Positions 50,920-60,269 of a stretch of 64,000 nucleotides of DNA are shown here, in pieces. Location: NCBI RefSeq assembly GCF_023073315.1, contig NZ_JADPJH010000039.1, positions 62,001-126,000 on the forward strand. The letters are read 5' to 3'. Numbering within the stretch: the stretch's first letter is position 1; every line of letters starts with the position of its first letter. Both the position numbers and the translations under genes were made by a program. This stretch comes from Bradyrhizobium sp. 1 (GTDB lineage: Bacteria; Pseudomonadota; Alphaproteobacteria; Rhizobiales; Xanthobacteraceae). The notes beneath the pieces are model-generated. The model had not been told where the DNA came from. It saw nothing but the letters and a program-made list of their open reading frames with translations, and did not search any database.

Positions 50920-51076
50920 CCAGTTGATTGGTTTCGCTACGGCACGTGCATCGATGGCTTGCCGGCGACGGGCGAATTCGTCCCAACTCTCCGGGAAAAT
51001 ACCAGCGCGCGGGCACGACGATCCGTCTTGCGCCGGCGATCTGACGTAACGGCAACAGGATCAGCGTGCTGACTCA

Positions 51077-53323
51077 ATGAATGCCAATCGCAAGCCCCGC
51101 GTTGCGCGGCAGACCCGCAAAGACCTCCTCCGATTTGCACCGAACTTCACCGCCTACGTACTGCCTCCCGATGCGGTTTGCCTCTATTCCGAGGACCGCA
51201 AGTTCTTCCTGCACGGCGAACTCTACTGCGCCTTGGCGACCGCGCTCGGAAAACATGGCAACGCCAGGCCGGACATCATTCGCCAGCTTTCGAAGCGCTT
51301 CCCCACTGACAAAATCGAGGAAGCGATCAAGCGGCTCCTCGATCGCCGATATGTCGTTGCGCGGACCTCGCCAGCATTCGACGAGGCCGTCGGCGGCTTT
51401 TGGGCAAGCCTCGGCTTGTCTCCGGAGGTCGCGGAACAAAATCTTCGCAGTTGCGCCATTCAGGTCGAGTCGATTGACGTCAAAGGCGCCAGGGAGCTGA
51501 CCGCGGCCTTGAGTAAGCTCGGCGTTCAAATCGCCAAGCGCTCGCCGAAGCTCACGATCACGCTGGTGAACGATTATCTTGACCGGCGGCTCGCCGAACT
51601 GAACCACGAGCGTGTAGCCGGCAAGACCCCCTGGTTGCTGGTACAGCCATCCGGCCCGTTTCCGCTGGTCGGGCCCGTGTTCAAACCGGGCGAGAGCGCC
51701 TGCTGGACCTGCCTGTTCGATCGCATGATCCGCAACCGGGAGATCAGGGGGTTTCTTGACCGGGGACCGGCGCGTGCGGTTGCCGTATCGCCACTCGTCA
51801 CAGAAAGCGTCGGCCAGACTGGAATCCATTTTGCCGCCGTCGAGATCGCCAAGGCAATTGCCTCGGATTTTCGTACCGATTTGTGCGATCACATCGCAAG
51901 CTTCGACCTGACCGGCGCCGCCATCGCCAAGCACTACGTGACGCGACGTCCGCAATGTCCGACCTGCGGCAGCAAGAAGCTGAACAACCCGCGCCGATCT
52001 CCGGCCCTGGTCGAGATCGCCGAGGGCAAGAAGCTCGTCATGACCAGCGGTGGATATCGCACCGTGACGTCGCGATCGACGGTGTCGCGCTTCCGCAAGC
52101 ATGTGAGCCCACTGACAGGGGTGGTGACCCGGCTCGAACGAATCGACGTCGATCTGCCGATGAATACCAACTACTTCGCCCAGCACAATTTCTCCGCGCC
52201 GGCGCGAAGCATCGACCAGCTCAGGTCCGGATTGAGCGGCGGCAGTTTTGGCAAGGGCTCGACCGCCGAGCAGGGCGAAGCCAGCGCGCTGATGGAATCG
52301 ATCGAGCGCTATTCGGGCATTTTCCAGGGCGATGAGATCAGGAGGACGCGTCGATTTGCCGATTTCGCGCCTGACGACGCGCTTCTTCCCAACGATGTCC
52401 AGCTCTTCAGCGAAACGCAGTTCAAGAACAGGTTTCTCCAGCAACCGGACGACCCCCATCCAGTTCCCGAGCCGTTCGATCCCTCGGTGAGGACCGAGTG
52501 GTCGCCGGTCTCGTCGTTGCGCGACAAACGCTTCAAATATCTGCCGACCGGCCTCCTCTACTTCTTCTATGGCGGCTTTCATACGGATTCCAACGGCTGC
52601 GCGGCCGGCAACACCCGCGACGAAGCGATCGTTCAGGGCTTCCTCGAACTGATCGAGCGCGATGCGTACGCGATCTGGTGGTACAACCGGGTGCAGCGCG
52701 CAGCGGTCGACCTCGAGCAGTTTGACGATTTCTATGTCCGGGATCTCCAGTCTCAATTTGCGGAAGCCGGGCGCAAGCTGTGGGTGCTCGACGTCACCAC
52801 CGAACTCGGCATTCCGACTTACGTGGCGATCATGCACTGGATGCAGAATGGACACGAGAATATCGAGTTCGGTTCCGGCGCGCATTTCGACCGCCGTATA
52901 GCCCTGCTGCGCTCCCTCACCGAGCTGACCCAATTCATGTCCGTCGGCATGATGAGCGGTGCGAGCGGCGAGAAACCAACCCTCGACGGTGTCACACCGC
53001 TGCGCCTGCAAGACCACCCGTTCCTGACACCGAGCGATCGCCCGATCGTCCCGCCAGCGCCGAGCCTCAAGCTTCACGACAATACGCGTGACCAGGTCAT
53101 TGCCTGCGTTGAGATCGCCGCCCGGGCGGGCTACGATTTCCTCGTCCTCGACCAGACACGTCCCGACGTCGAGGTTCCGGTCGTCAGAGTGCTCGTTCCT
53201 GGCTTGCGTCATTTTTATCGCCGCTTTGCACCGGGACGCCTTTTCGATGTGCCGGTGAAGCTCGGATTGTTGGACAGGCCGCGACTGGAAAGCGATCTGA
53301 CTTCATTCCTTCCACACACCTGA
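51077..53323 (+). CDS. E1-like/YcaO cyclodehydratase fusion (TOMM biosynthesis)
   Basis: The 748-residue fusion has an N-terminal leader-binding, E1-like partner domain (about 1-350; zinc-type CxxC pairs in SACWTCLFDRM near 208 and RRPQCPTCGSKK near 293) and a YcaO domain (about 370-748) with the ATP-site GGSFGKGSTAEQGEASALME followed by SIERYSG, LELIERDAYAIWWYNR and the end PVVRVLVPGLRHFYRRFAPGRLFDVPVKLG. YcaO activates the backbone amide with ATP so that Cys/Ser/Thr cyclise to azolines. The C-terminus SFLPHT lacks the PxPxP tail often needed by TOMM YcaO. Fifteen bases separate it from the SagB-type gene. Confidence 0.88.
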   Translation: MNANRKPRVARQTRKDLLRFAPNFTAYVLPPDAVCLYSEDRKFFLHGELYCALATALGKHGNARPDIIRQLSKRFPTDKIEEAIKRLLDRRYVVARTSPAFDEAVGGFWASLGLSPEVAEQNLRSCAIQVESIDVKGARELTAALSKLGVQIAKRSPKLTITLVNDYLDRRLAELNHERVAGKTPWLLVQPSGPFPLVGPVFKPGESACWTCLFDRMIRNREIRGFLDRGPARAVAVSPLVTESVGQTGIHFAAVEIAKAIASDFRTDLCDHIASFDLTGAAIAKHYVTRRPQCPTCGSKKLNNPRRSPALVEIAEGKKLVMTSGGYRTVTSRSTVSRFRKHVSPLTGVVTRLERIDVDLPMNTNYFAQHNFSAPARSIDQLRSGLSGGSFGKGSTAEQGEASALMESIERYSGIFQGDEIRRTRRFADFAPDDALLPNDVQLFSETQFKNRFLQQPDDPHPVPEPFDPSVRTEWSPVSSLRDKRFKYLPTGLLYFFYGGFHTDSNGCAAGNTRDEAIVQGFLELIERDAYAIWWYNRVQRAAVDLEQFDDFYVRDLQSQFAEAGRKLWVLDVTTELGIPTYVAIMHWMQNGHENIEFGSGAHFDRRIALLRSLTELTQFMSVGMMSGASGEKPTLDGVTPLRLQDHPFLTPSDRPIVPPAPSLKLHDNTRDQVIACVEIAARAGYDFLVLDQTRPDVEVPVVRVLVPGLRHFYRRFAPGRLFDVPVKLGLLDRPRLESDLTSFLPHT

Positions 53324-53337
53324 AGGGCTGCCCTTTC

Positions 53338-54795
53338 GTGCGCGCTTCCAGGAAAACGCCGACCAGGAAGATCGCGCCAGACCTTGCTGCCCGATTGAGC
53401 CATCGCTTCTCCCTCCAGATGCAGCCGGACGGAAATATCGCCGCCTCTTCGGGCGACTATTCCGTCAACCTCGGACAATTCAGCGGGGCCGCGATGGACC
53501 GCGCGCGACATCTGAGCACCGGTCTTCCGATCGCTTCGTTTGCAGGCAAGAGCATCCTCGCCAGGGAAATCGATGCGCTGGTGCATCGCCTGGCCCGGCA
53601 GGGGCTCCTCGAATACCCGCTTTCCTCCTCGCGTGGCGAGCGCGACCTCGTGGTCATCGAGCCTCAGGTCCCCGACTACTGGCCGCGACGCGCGAAGCTG
53701 GGCAGCAATGATACCGTCGTGTTGTCGCGCTTTGCCTATTTGCGCCGGCGCGGCAATGAGATGGTGCTGGAATCGCCACGCGCCGGCGCGCTGTTCCGGA
53801 TCGGCGATCCCGCCATCGCCGCCACCCTTGCTGCGCTGTCGCAGCCTCAAAAGATCGGCAAGCTCAACCGGAAGGCGCCCTCCTTCAACCTCCTTCTGCT
53901 GCAGCTGTTGCTGGAGAGCCAGATTCTGCTCAAGCTCGATGCGAAAGGCGGCGACGGCCTGCGAGTGGATGAAGGCGACGGCAATCTCGTTCTCTGGGAT
54001 TTCCATGATCTGGTATTTCACACGCGGAGCACGGAGGGCCGGCAGGCCAATCCGGTCGGCGCCGCTTTCACCTATGCGAGCGTCGTTCCGCCGCCGCCCG
54101 CGGTGCGTCCGCCATGGCCAGGCAGCAAGATCGACCTGCGCAAATTCTCCTCCCCGGAGCCGAACTCCCGCTTCCCGAAGCTGTTGCGCGAACGCCATTC
54201 AACACGGGATTTCGACGACAAGCATCCGGTCACGCTCCGCGAGCTCGCGCAATTCCTCAACACCACCGCGCGCGTCGTGTCCGAATGGAAGAGCGAACCG
54301 TATTTCGACGGCGGTCCCGAGGTCACCTACAGCACGAGGCCTTATCCGGCAGCGGGCAGCGCGTACGAGCTGGAATTGTACCTGGCGGTCTCGAACTGCG
54401 AAGGGCTCGCGCGCGGACTCTACCACTACGACGCAGGGGGCCACGCGCTGGTAGCGATCAGCGCCTCCGCTCAACAGCTCCAGACCCTCTCGGTAGCAGC
54501 TCAGTTTGCCATGGACGCGCCTGGTGAGCCGCAGATCCTGATCACGATCGCGGCGCGCTTTGGGCGCGTCTCCTGGAAATACAGCTCAATTGCATATTCG
54601 TTGATCCTCAAGGATGTCGGCAGCCTGATTCAGACGTTTTATCTGGCCGCGACCGATATGGGCCTTGGTGGCTGCGCCATCGGGACCACCGACATCGATC
54701 TGTTCGCGAAAATGACGGAGCTGGAATTGCATGTGGAGGGCCCGGTCGGTCAATTCGCGCTCGGGCGCGGCAAGAAGCCGGAGGTCCAAGGCTAG
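53338..54795 (+). CDS. SagB-type FMN-dependent dehydrogenase
   Basis: The 485-residue protein has an N-terminal extension of about 270 residues of TOMM-dehydrogenase type, then a nitroreductase-like FMN domain: LLRERHSTRDFDDKHPVTLRE, STRPYPAAGSAYELELYLAV, and WKYSSIAYSLILKDVGSLIQ followed by TFYLAATDMGLGGCAIG. SagB-like enzymes oxidise azolines to aromatic azoles in streptolysin S-type peptides. It starts with a GTG at 53338, 15 bases after the YcaO stop. It is convergent with the ABC transporter genes. Confidence 0.9.
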   Translation: MRASRKTPTRKIAPDLAARLSHRFSLQMQPDGNIAASSGDYSVNLGQFSGAAMDRARHLSTGLPIASFAGKSILAREIDALVHRLARQGLLEYPLSSSRGERDLVVIEPQVPDYWPRRAKLGSNDTVVLSRFAYLRRRGNEMVLESPRAGALFRIGDPAIAATLAALSQPQKIGKLNRKAPSFNLLLLQLLLESQILLKLDAKGGDGLRVDEGDGNLVLWDFHDLVFHTRSTEGRQANPVGAAFTYASVVPPPPAVRPPWPGSKIDLRKFSSPEPNSRFPKLLRERHSTRDFDDKHPVTLRELAQFLNTTARVVSEWKSEPYFDGGPEVTYSTRPYPAAGSAYELELYLAVSNCEGLARGLYHYDAGGHALVAISASAQQLQTLSVAAQFAMDAPGEPQILITIAARFGRVSWKYSSIAYSLILKDVGSLIQTFYLAATDMGLGGCAIGTTDIDLFAKMTELELHVEGPVGQFALGRGKKPEVQG

Positions 54796-54839
54796 AATCG
54801 GTGTCCGACGCAAATCGGCGCACGCACCACGCCGTCGCG

Positions 54840-55700
54840 CTATTGCAGGGTCGGATCGAGCCGGTCGCGCAGCCAGTCGCCGATGACAGACACCGCCAGT
54901 GTGGTCACGACGATGGTGGTCGCCGGCGCCAGCATGATCCAGGGCGCCCGGGTCAGGTACTCGCGGCCATAGCCGACCATGTTGCCGAGGCTGGTCATCG
55001 GCGGCTGCACGCCAAGGCCGAGGAATGACAGGCCCGACTCCATCAGGATCACCTCGGGGAACACCAGCGTGGTCGAGACGATCAGGGTCGAGGCGATGTT
55101 GGGCAGGATGTGTCTGAGGTAGATCCGCGCCGGCGTCGCGCCGAGCTGACGAACGGCAGCCGCATAGCCCTGCGCATTGGCGGAGATGGCGAGGCCGCGG
55201 GCGATCCGGGCGTAGCGCTCCCAGCCGAACAGTCCCATCAGGCCGATCAGCAGCGGCAGCGAACTGCCGAAGAAGGCGAGCACCGCGAGCGCCATGATCA
55301 CGAACGGCATGCTGGCCTGGAAATCGGTCAGCATCAGCACCAGCTGCTCGACGAGGCCGCGAAAATGCGCGGCGAGGAAGCCGAGCGTGGTGCCGACGAT
55401 CGCCGAGATCGCGGTCGCGCCGAACGCGATCAGCAGCGAGATGCGGATCGAGACGAGAAGGCGCGACAGCACGTCGCGGCCGAGTTCATCGGTGCCGAGC
55501 CAATGCGCGATGTTGCCGGGCGGTGAGAGCCGGTTGCGCAGGTCGAGCTGGGTGAAGCTGTAAGGCGCGATCTTCTCGGCGAAGGCAGCGATCACCAGCA
55601 TCGCGACGATCCAGCCGATTGCAAGCGCGACCGAGACCGGGATCGCCGGCAGGGTGATGCGGCGGCGGGTAGTGATGTCCTTCAGCGCGGCATCGGTCAT
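54840..55700 (-). CDS. ABC transporter permease (DppC/OppC-type)
   Basis: The 286-residue inner-membrane subunit has the DppC pattern: N-terminal helix (IPVSVALAIGWIVAMLVIAA), SFTQLDLRNRLSPPG..HWLGTDELGRDVLSRLL, then the permease core with GLMGLFGWERYARIARGLAI and the EAA-type loop LGATPARIYLRHILPNIAST. ATG at 55700 overlaps the DppB-type stop region by four bases (ATGA). It is part of a peptide/opine-type uptake system with a solute-binding protein at the other end. Confidence 0.93.
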   Translation of the reverse strand: MTDAALKDITTRRRITLPAIPVSVALAIGWIVAMLVIAAFAEKIAPYSFTQLDLRNRLSPPGNIAHWLGTDELGRDVLSRLLVSIRISLLIAFGATAISAIVGTTLGFLAAHFRGLVEQLVLMLTDFQASMPFVIMALAVLAFFGSSLPLLIGLMGLFGWERYARIARGLAISANAQGYAAAVRQLGATPARIYLRHILPNIASTLIVSTTLVFPEVILMESGLSFLGLGVQPPMTSLGNMVGYGREYLTRAPWIMLAPATTIVVTTLAVSVIGDWLRDRLDPTLQ

Positions 55701-56626
55701 GCGTGGGCCCCCTTGGCGCGCAGCCGGGGATCGAGGAAGCCGTAGAGGAAGTCGACGACCAGGTTGGACGTGACCATGGTCATCGCGACCAATAGCAGGA
55801 TGCATTGCACGACGGCGAGGTCGCGGTTGGCGACGGCGACGACGAGCAGGCGCCCTACTCCCGGCCAGGCAAACACGCTCTCGACCACGACCGCGCCCGC
55901 GATCAGCGTGCCCACCATGAAGCCGAGAATGGTCACGGTCGGGATCGCCGCATTCGGCAGCGCATGCGACGTCACCACCTTGCGCCACGGCACGCCTTTT
56001 GCGGAAGCGGTGCGGATATAAGGCTGGCCCAGCACCTCAAGCATCGCGCTGCGGGTAAAGCGCGCCAGGACGGCCGCGCCGCCGAGGCTGAGCGTCACGA
56101 TCGGCAAGATGGCGTGGCGCCAGCTGTCCTGGCCGCCCGACGGCAGCCAGCCGAGCTGCACGGCAAAGACAAGCACGAGCAGCAGCGCAAGGACAAAACT
56201 CGGCACGGTGAAGCCGGCGACCGCCGTCATCATGACAGCGCGGTCAATTCCAGAGCCGCGATGCAGCGCGGCATAGATGCCGGCGGGAATGCCGAGCGCG
56301 ACCTTGAACGCGAAAGCCGGCAAGGTCAGCGCCAGCGTCGCAGGGATGCGCTCCAGCACGAGCTGGATCGCGGGTCGTCCGTCACGCATCGAACGGCCGA
56401 GCTCACCTTTGGCGATGGCGCCGAAGTAATCGAGATACTGGAACCAGATGGGATCATCGAGACCCCAGGCTTTGCGGAAGGCGGCGAGGACCTCGGGCGG
56501 TGCCTCAGGTCCCAAAATCATCAGCGCGGGATCGCCGGAGAGACGCAGCACGACAAAGGCGAAGGTGACGACGAGGACGATCGTCAGGGCGGCGCGTCCG
56601 ATCCGAATGGCGAAATAGCGCCCCAT
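55697..56626 (-). CDS. ABC transporter permease (DppB/OppB-type)
   Basis: The 309-residue subunit has the DppB start MGRYFAIRIGRAALTIVLVV followed by VTFAFVVLRLSGDPA, a cytoplasmic stretch GLDDPIWFQYLDYFGAIAKGELGRSM, and the EAA loop with ASAKGVPWRKVVTSHALPNAA. Five to six transmembrane helices. The ATG at 56626 overlaps the ATPase stop (TGATG); a GTG at 56629 is also possible. It pairs with the DppC-type gene downstream. Confidence 0.93.
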   Translation of the reverse strand: MGRYFAIRIGRAALTIVLVVTFAFVVLRLSGDPALMILGPEAPPEVLAAFRKAWGLDDPIWFQYLDYFGAIAKGELGRSMRDGRPAIQLVLERIPATLALTLPAFAFKVALGIPAGIYAALHRGSGIDRAVMMTAVAGFTVPSFVLALLLVLVFAVQLGWLPSGGQDSWRHAILPIVTLSLGGAAVLARFTRSAMLEVLGQPYIRTASAKGVPWRKVVTSHALPNAAIPTVTILGFMVGTLIAGAVVVESVFAWPGVGRLLVVAVANRDLAVVQCILLLVAMTMVTSNLVVDFLYGFLDPRLRAKGAHA

Positions 56627-57618
56627 CACGCCGCATCCCGCGTTTGGGCTTGCGGCCCCGTCACGAGATGGCAGGCGACCTGCCTGTCACCGCCGACGGC
56701 CGAGAGCGCCGGCACCTCGCTCGCACAGCGCGCGATCGCCCGCGGGCAACGCGGATGGAAGGCACAGCCTTGCGGGCGGGCAGCCGGGTTCGGCGGATCG
56801 CCCGCGAGCACGATGCGGCCGGCGCTGCGGCGGCCCGGTGCGGGCGAGGCCGAGACCAGCGCTTGCGTGTACGGATGTTCGGGGTGCGCAAAGAGATCGT
56901 CGGCACTGCCGATCTCGACGATGCGGCCGAGATACATCACGGCGACCGAATTGCTGATCTGCCTCACCACGCGCAAATCGTGGCTAATGAATAGCAGGGT
57001 AAGCCCAAGTTGGGCCTGCAGGTCGCAAAGCAGGTTCACCACCTGCGCCTGGATCGAGACATCGAGCGCGCTGACCGGCTCGTCGCAAACAAGGAAATCG
57101 GGCTTTGTGGCGAGCGCCCTCGCCAGCACGATGCGCTGGCGCTGTCCGCCGGACAGCGCGCCCGGATAACGCGCGCCATGTGCCGGCGTCAGCTCGACCG
57201 CGCGCAGGAGTTCGCGGACGCGATCCTCGCGCTCGGCGGGCGTGCCGAGGCCGTGAATGTCCAGGGGTTCGCGGATCTGGGTTGCGACCGGAAGGCGCCG
57301 ATCCAGCGCGCCCAGCGGATCCTGGAAGATCATCTGCATGCGCGCCCGTTGCGCGCGCCACACTCGCGTTCCCGGCGCCGCCATCGGCTTGCCGTCGAAT
57401 CGCACCTCGCCGCGATCTGGCGGCTCGAGGCCGAGCACGATGCGGCCGGTGGTGGATTTGCCTGAGCCGGATTCGCCAACGAGGCCGAGCGTTTCGCCTT
57501 TGGGGATAGTCAACGATACGCCATCGACCGCGTGGACGGCCGTGCTGCGGCCGAACATCCCGGAGCGCATGCTGTAGCTGCGCGCGATCGTGGACACCTC
57601 GACGAGCGGCGCGCTCAT
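56626..57618 (-). CDS. ABC transporter ATP-binding protein (OppF/DppF-type)
   Basis: The 330-residue ATPase has Walker A GESGSGKSTTGR, the signature ALSGGQRQRIVLARAL, Walker B KPDFLVCDEPVSALD, and an OppF-type C-terminal extension with the Cys-rich iron-sulphur-type motif (GCAFHPRCPRAIARC). It energises the transporter with the OppD-type partner. Start ATG at 57618 overlaps the preceding stop by four bases. Confidence 0.95.
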   Translation of the reverse strand: MSAPLVEVSTIARSYSMRSGMFGRSTAVHAVDGVSLTIPKGETLGLVGESGSGKSTTGRIVLGLEPPDRGEVRFDGKPMAAPGTRVWRAQRARMQMIFQDPLGALDRRLPVATQIREPLDIHGLGTPAEREDRVRELLRAVELTPAHGARYPGALSGGQRQRIVLARALATKPDFLVCDEPVSALDVSIQAQVVNLLCDLQAQLGLTLLFISHDLRVVRQISNSVAVMYLGRIVEIGSADDLFAHPEHPYTQALVSASPAPGRRSAGRIVLAGDPPNPAARPQGCAFHPRCPRAIARCASEVPALSAVGGDRQVACHLVTGPQAQTRDAA

Positions 57619-58598
57619 TCGGCGGCGATCCCGAGCAGCGCGCGGCGCGATGCTTCGGCGCGGATGCAGGCGACGGCGCGGTCATCCGCGATGGGGGCCA
57701 GAGTCGGCGCGGCAAGGCCGCACGGCTCCGCGGCCAATGCGCAACGCGGAGCGAAAGCGCAACCGCTTGGCATGTGCGCGGGATCGGGCACGGTGCCGGG
57801 AATGGCAGTGAGCCGGCGGCGCGGCCCGTCGAGCGGCGGCAGCGCGCCGATCAGGCCCTGCGCATAGGGATGCACGGGATCGGCGAAGAGCTGGTTCGCT
57901 GGCGCCTGCTCGACGATGCGGCCGGCATACATCACCGCGACGCGGTCGCAGTTTTCGGCGACGACGCCGAGATCGTGGCTGATCAGGACCATCGCCATGC
58001 TCATCTCGCGGCGGATGGTGGAGAGCAGCTCAAGGATCTGAGCCTGAATGGTGGCGTCGAGTGCCGTGGTCGGCTCGTCCGCGATCAGCACATCAGGGTT
58101 TCCGGCGAGCGCCATCGCGATCATGATGCGCTGGACCTGGCCGCCGGAGAATTCGTGCGGATAGGCGGAGAGCCGCCGCGCCGCGTCGGGAATGCCGACG
58201 AGATCGAGCAGCCGCCGCGCTTCCGCCTTCACGGCCTCGCCCGAGAGATCGCGATGCAGTGCCAAGGCTTCGCAGAGCTGCTTGCGGATGGTCAGCACCG
58301 GGTTGAGCGCGCTCGCCGGATCCTGGAAGATCATCGCGACCCGCCCGCCCCTGACATGGTCGAGCTCGGAGGCTCGCGCGCCGAGGATCTCACGCCCGTC
58401 GAGCCGCACCGAGCCGGAGACCTTCGCCTGTCGCGGCAAGAGGCCCAGCGCGGCAAGCCAGGTCACCGACTTGCCCGATCCGGACTCGCCGACGAGGCCA
58501 AGGGCCTCGCCCTTACCAAGAGCGAGATCGACGCCGCGCAGGACCGGCACGCCGTTGAAGGCGACACTCAGGCCTTCGATGCTGATCAGCGGCGTCAC
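57615..58598 (-). CDS. ABC transporter ATP-binding protein (OppD/DppD-type)
   Basis: The 327-residue ATPase has Walker A GESGSGKSVTWLAALG, signature EFSGGQVQRIMIAMALAG, Walker B NPDVLIADEPTTALD and the C-terminal GCAFAPRCALAAEPCG motif. It is the OppD partner of the OppF-type protein. It begins three bases after the solute-binding protein stop, so the five genes form one operon. Confidence 0.95.
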   Translation of the reverse strand: MTPLISIEGLSVAFNGVPVLRGVDLALGKGEALGLVGESGSGKSVTWLAALGLLPRQAKVSGSVRLDGREILGARASELDHVRGGRVAMIFQDPASALNPVLTIRKQLCEALALHRDLSGEAVKAEARRLLDLVGIPDAARRLSAYPHEFSGGQVQRIMIAMALAGNPDVLIADEPTTALDATIQAQILELLSTIRREMSMAMVLISHDLGVVAENCDRVAVMYAGRIVEQAPANQLFADPVHPYAQGLIGALPPLDGPRRRLTAIPGTVPDPAHMPSGCAFAPRCALAAEPCGLAAPTLAPIADDRAVACIRAEASRRALLGIAAE

Positions 58599-58601
58599 GG
58601 C

Positions 58602-60239
58602 CTACGCCTCGAAATTGCCGGCGCGGAAATCCATCGCGAACGCCGGCGACGCCTTCCACTTGATCGATTTCGGCTTGGCCGTGAAGGTCGCGTTCTGGTG
58701 CAGCACCGTGTAGGCGGGGTCCTCGCGCTCGGCGATTTCCAGCATGCGGTGGAACGCCTTCTTGCGTGCCGCGCGGTCGATCGAGGTCTCCAAAAACTCC
58801 GAGAGCGTGTTCAGCTCGGCATTGGTCCATTCGCCGATCTGCTGCTGCTGGCCGTTCGGCCCGTGCTGGGCGACCAGCGAGGACACGGGATCGTTGAAGG
58901 CGGCCGAGTTCGACCAGTCGCGCACCGCGCGGGTCGGCGCACGCTCCATGATCTGCGACCAGTTCTCCTTGGTCTCGATCTGGACGTTGAGGCCGACCGA
59001 CTTCCACATCTCGACCAGCACCTGAGCGGTCGCGACCTGGTTGGTGTAGTAGTTGTTGAGCAGGCGATACGGAATCGGATCGCCCTTGTAATTGGCCTGC
59101 TTCAACAGATCCTGCGCGAGTTTTGGATCATAGGCCGGCACGCTCCAGTCGGCGTTGAACATGTCGCCGTAGAACTCCCACTGCAGGCCCTTCGGCACGC
59201 GGGTGCGCCCGGCCCACAGGCTGTCGACGATCGCCTGGCGGTCGATCGAATGGGTGAAGGCGCGGCGCACAAGCGGATTGGCGAGCTGGGCGTGGTTCTT
59301 GTCGAACACGGTCAGGCGGTGATTGAGGATGGTGCCGCCCTGCACTTCGAACGCGGCGTTCTTCTCGATGCCGGCGATCTGGTCCGGCGGGATATCGCAG
59401 GCGAATTGATACTCGCCCGACAGCAGCCCGTTGATGCGGCTCGCGACTTCAGGCACTTCGAGGAAGCGGATGCGCTTGAGCGGCGGACGGCCGCCCCAAT
59501 ATTCGTCATGCGCTTCCAGCGTCAGCGACACGTCGGGCTTGAGCTCGACGACCTTGTACGGTCCCGTCGTAACAGGCTTGCGGGCCCAGTCGAGATAGCT
59601 GGCGGATTCGGCCCAGGCGCGGCGGTTGGCGATATCGGAGCCGTAGCGCGACAGACGCCCTTCGATCGTCACATCGGGTGTCGCGTTGTAGAAGCGCACC
59701 GTGTACTTGTCGACGGCATCGACGCGGACGAGGTCCGGCCAGATGCGGCGGGCAACGGCAGGCACATCCGGCGGCAGTTCCTTGCCGGGCTTCGGCATCG
59801 GGATCTTCTCGAAAGCCTGGATGGTGGAGCGGCTCTTGGCCTCGGTCTCGCCGAACATGCGTTCGCGGCTGAAAGTGAAGACGACGTCTTCGGCGGTGAG
59901 TTCGTCACCGTTGTGGAACTTGACGCCCTGACGCAGCTTCACCTCGACGGTCTGGTCGTCGATGCGGCGCCATTCGGTGGCAAGGCCCGGCACCGCCTCG
60001 AGGCTGCCGCGCCAGTTCTTGGAGATCAGGCCTTCCCAGATCGAGGAGAAGAACACGCGCTCGCCGACATTGGACTGCTCGCGCAGCACGTCGAGCACGT
60101 TCGAATTGGTGACCTTCTGCACGGCGACCGTCACCGACGGACGGTTGTCGGCCTGCCCGATGGCAAAGCGCGGCAGCAGGAGCGTGCCCGCGGCAACGCC
60201 GCCGGACTTGAGGATGGTACGACGGGTGAGCTTGCTCAT
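58602..60239 (-). CDS. ABC transporter substrate-binding protein, family 5
   Basis: The 545-residue exported solute-binding protein has a twin-arginine-type signal (SKLTRRTILKSGGVAAGTLL), WRRIDDQTVEVKLRQGVKFHNG DELTAEDVVFTF (family 5 signature region), and the C-terminal YTVLHQNATFTAKPK. Family 5 members bind oligopeptides, opines, nickel or murein peptides. The ligand cannot be read from sequence; the sugar-isomerase-like gene next door weakly favours a sugar- or opine-linked ligand. Confidence 0.93.
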   Translation of the reverse strand: MSKLTRRTILKSGGVAAGTLLLPRFAIGQADNRPSVTVAVQKVTNSNVLDVLREQSNVGERVFFSSIWEGLISKNWRGSLEAVPGLATEWRRIDDQTVEVKLRQGVKFHNGDELTAEDVVFTFSRERMFGETEAKSRSTIQAFEKIPMPKPGKELPPDVPAVARRIWPDLVRVDAVDKYTVRFYNATPDVTIEGRLSRYGSDIANRRAWAESASYLDWARKPVTTGPYKVVELKPDVSLTLEAHDEYWGGRPPLKRIRFLEVPEVASRINGLLSGEYQFACDIPPDQIAGIEKNAAFEVQGGTILNHRLTVFDKNHAQLANPLVRRAFTHSIDRQAIVDSLWAGRTRVPKGLQWEFYGDMFNADWSVPAYDPKLAQDLLKQANYKGDPIPYRLLNNYYTNQVATAQVLVEMWKSVGLNVQIETKENWSQIMERAPTRAVRDWSNSAAFNDPVSSLVAQHGPNGQQQQIGEWTNAELNTLSEFLETSIDRAARKKAFHRMLEIAEREDPAYTVLHQNATFTAKPKSIKWKASPAFAMDFRAGNFEA

Positions 60240-60269
60240 GAGGATAACCCCTGCCCTGTGTGATGTCGG

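Noticed and set aside
51074..53212. A 712-residue minus-strand frame opposite the YcaO gene
   Set aside because: It overlaps a gene with YcaO signatures, has no recognisable domain and has the composition of antisense frames.
54840..60239. Opp/Dpp-type ABC transporter as exporter of the azole peptide
   Set aside because: It has a periplasmic binding protein, so it imports; it is on the opposite strand with its own operon.
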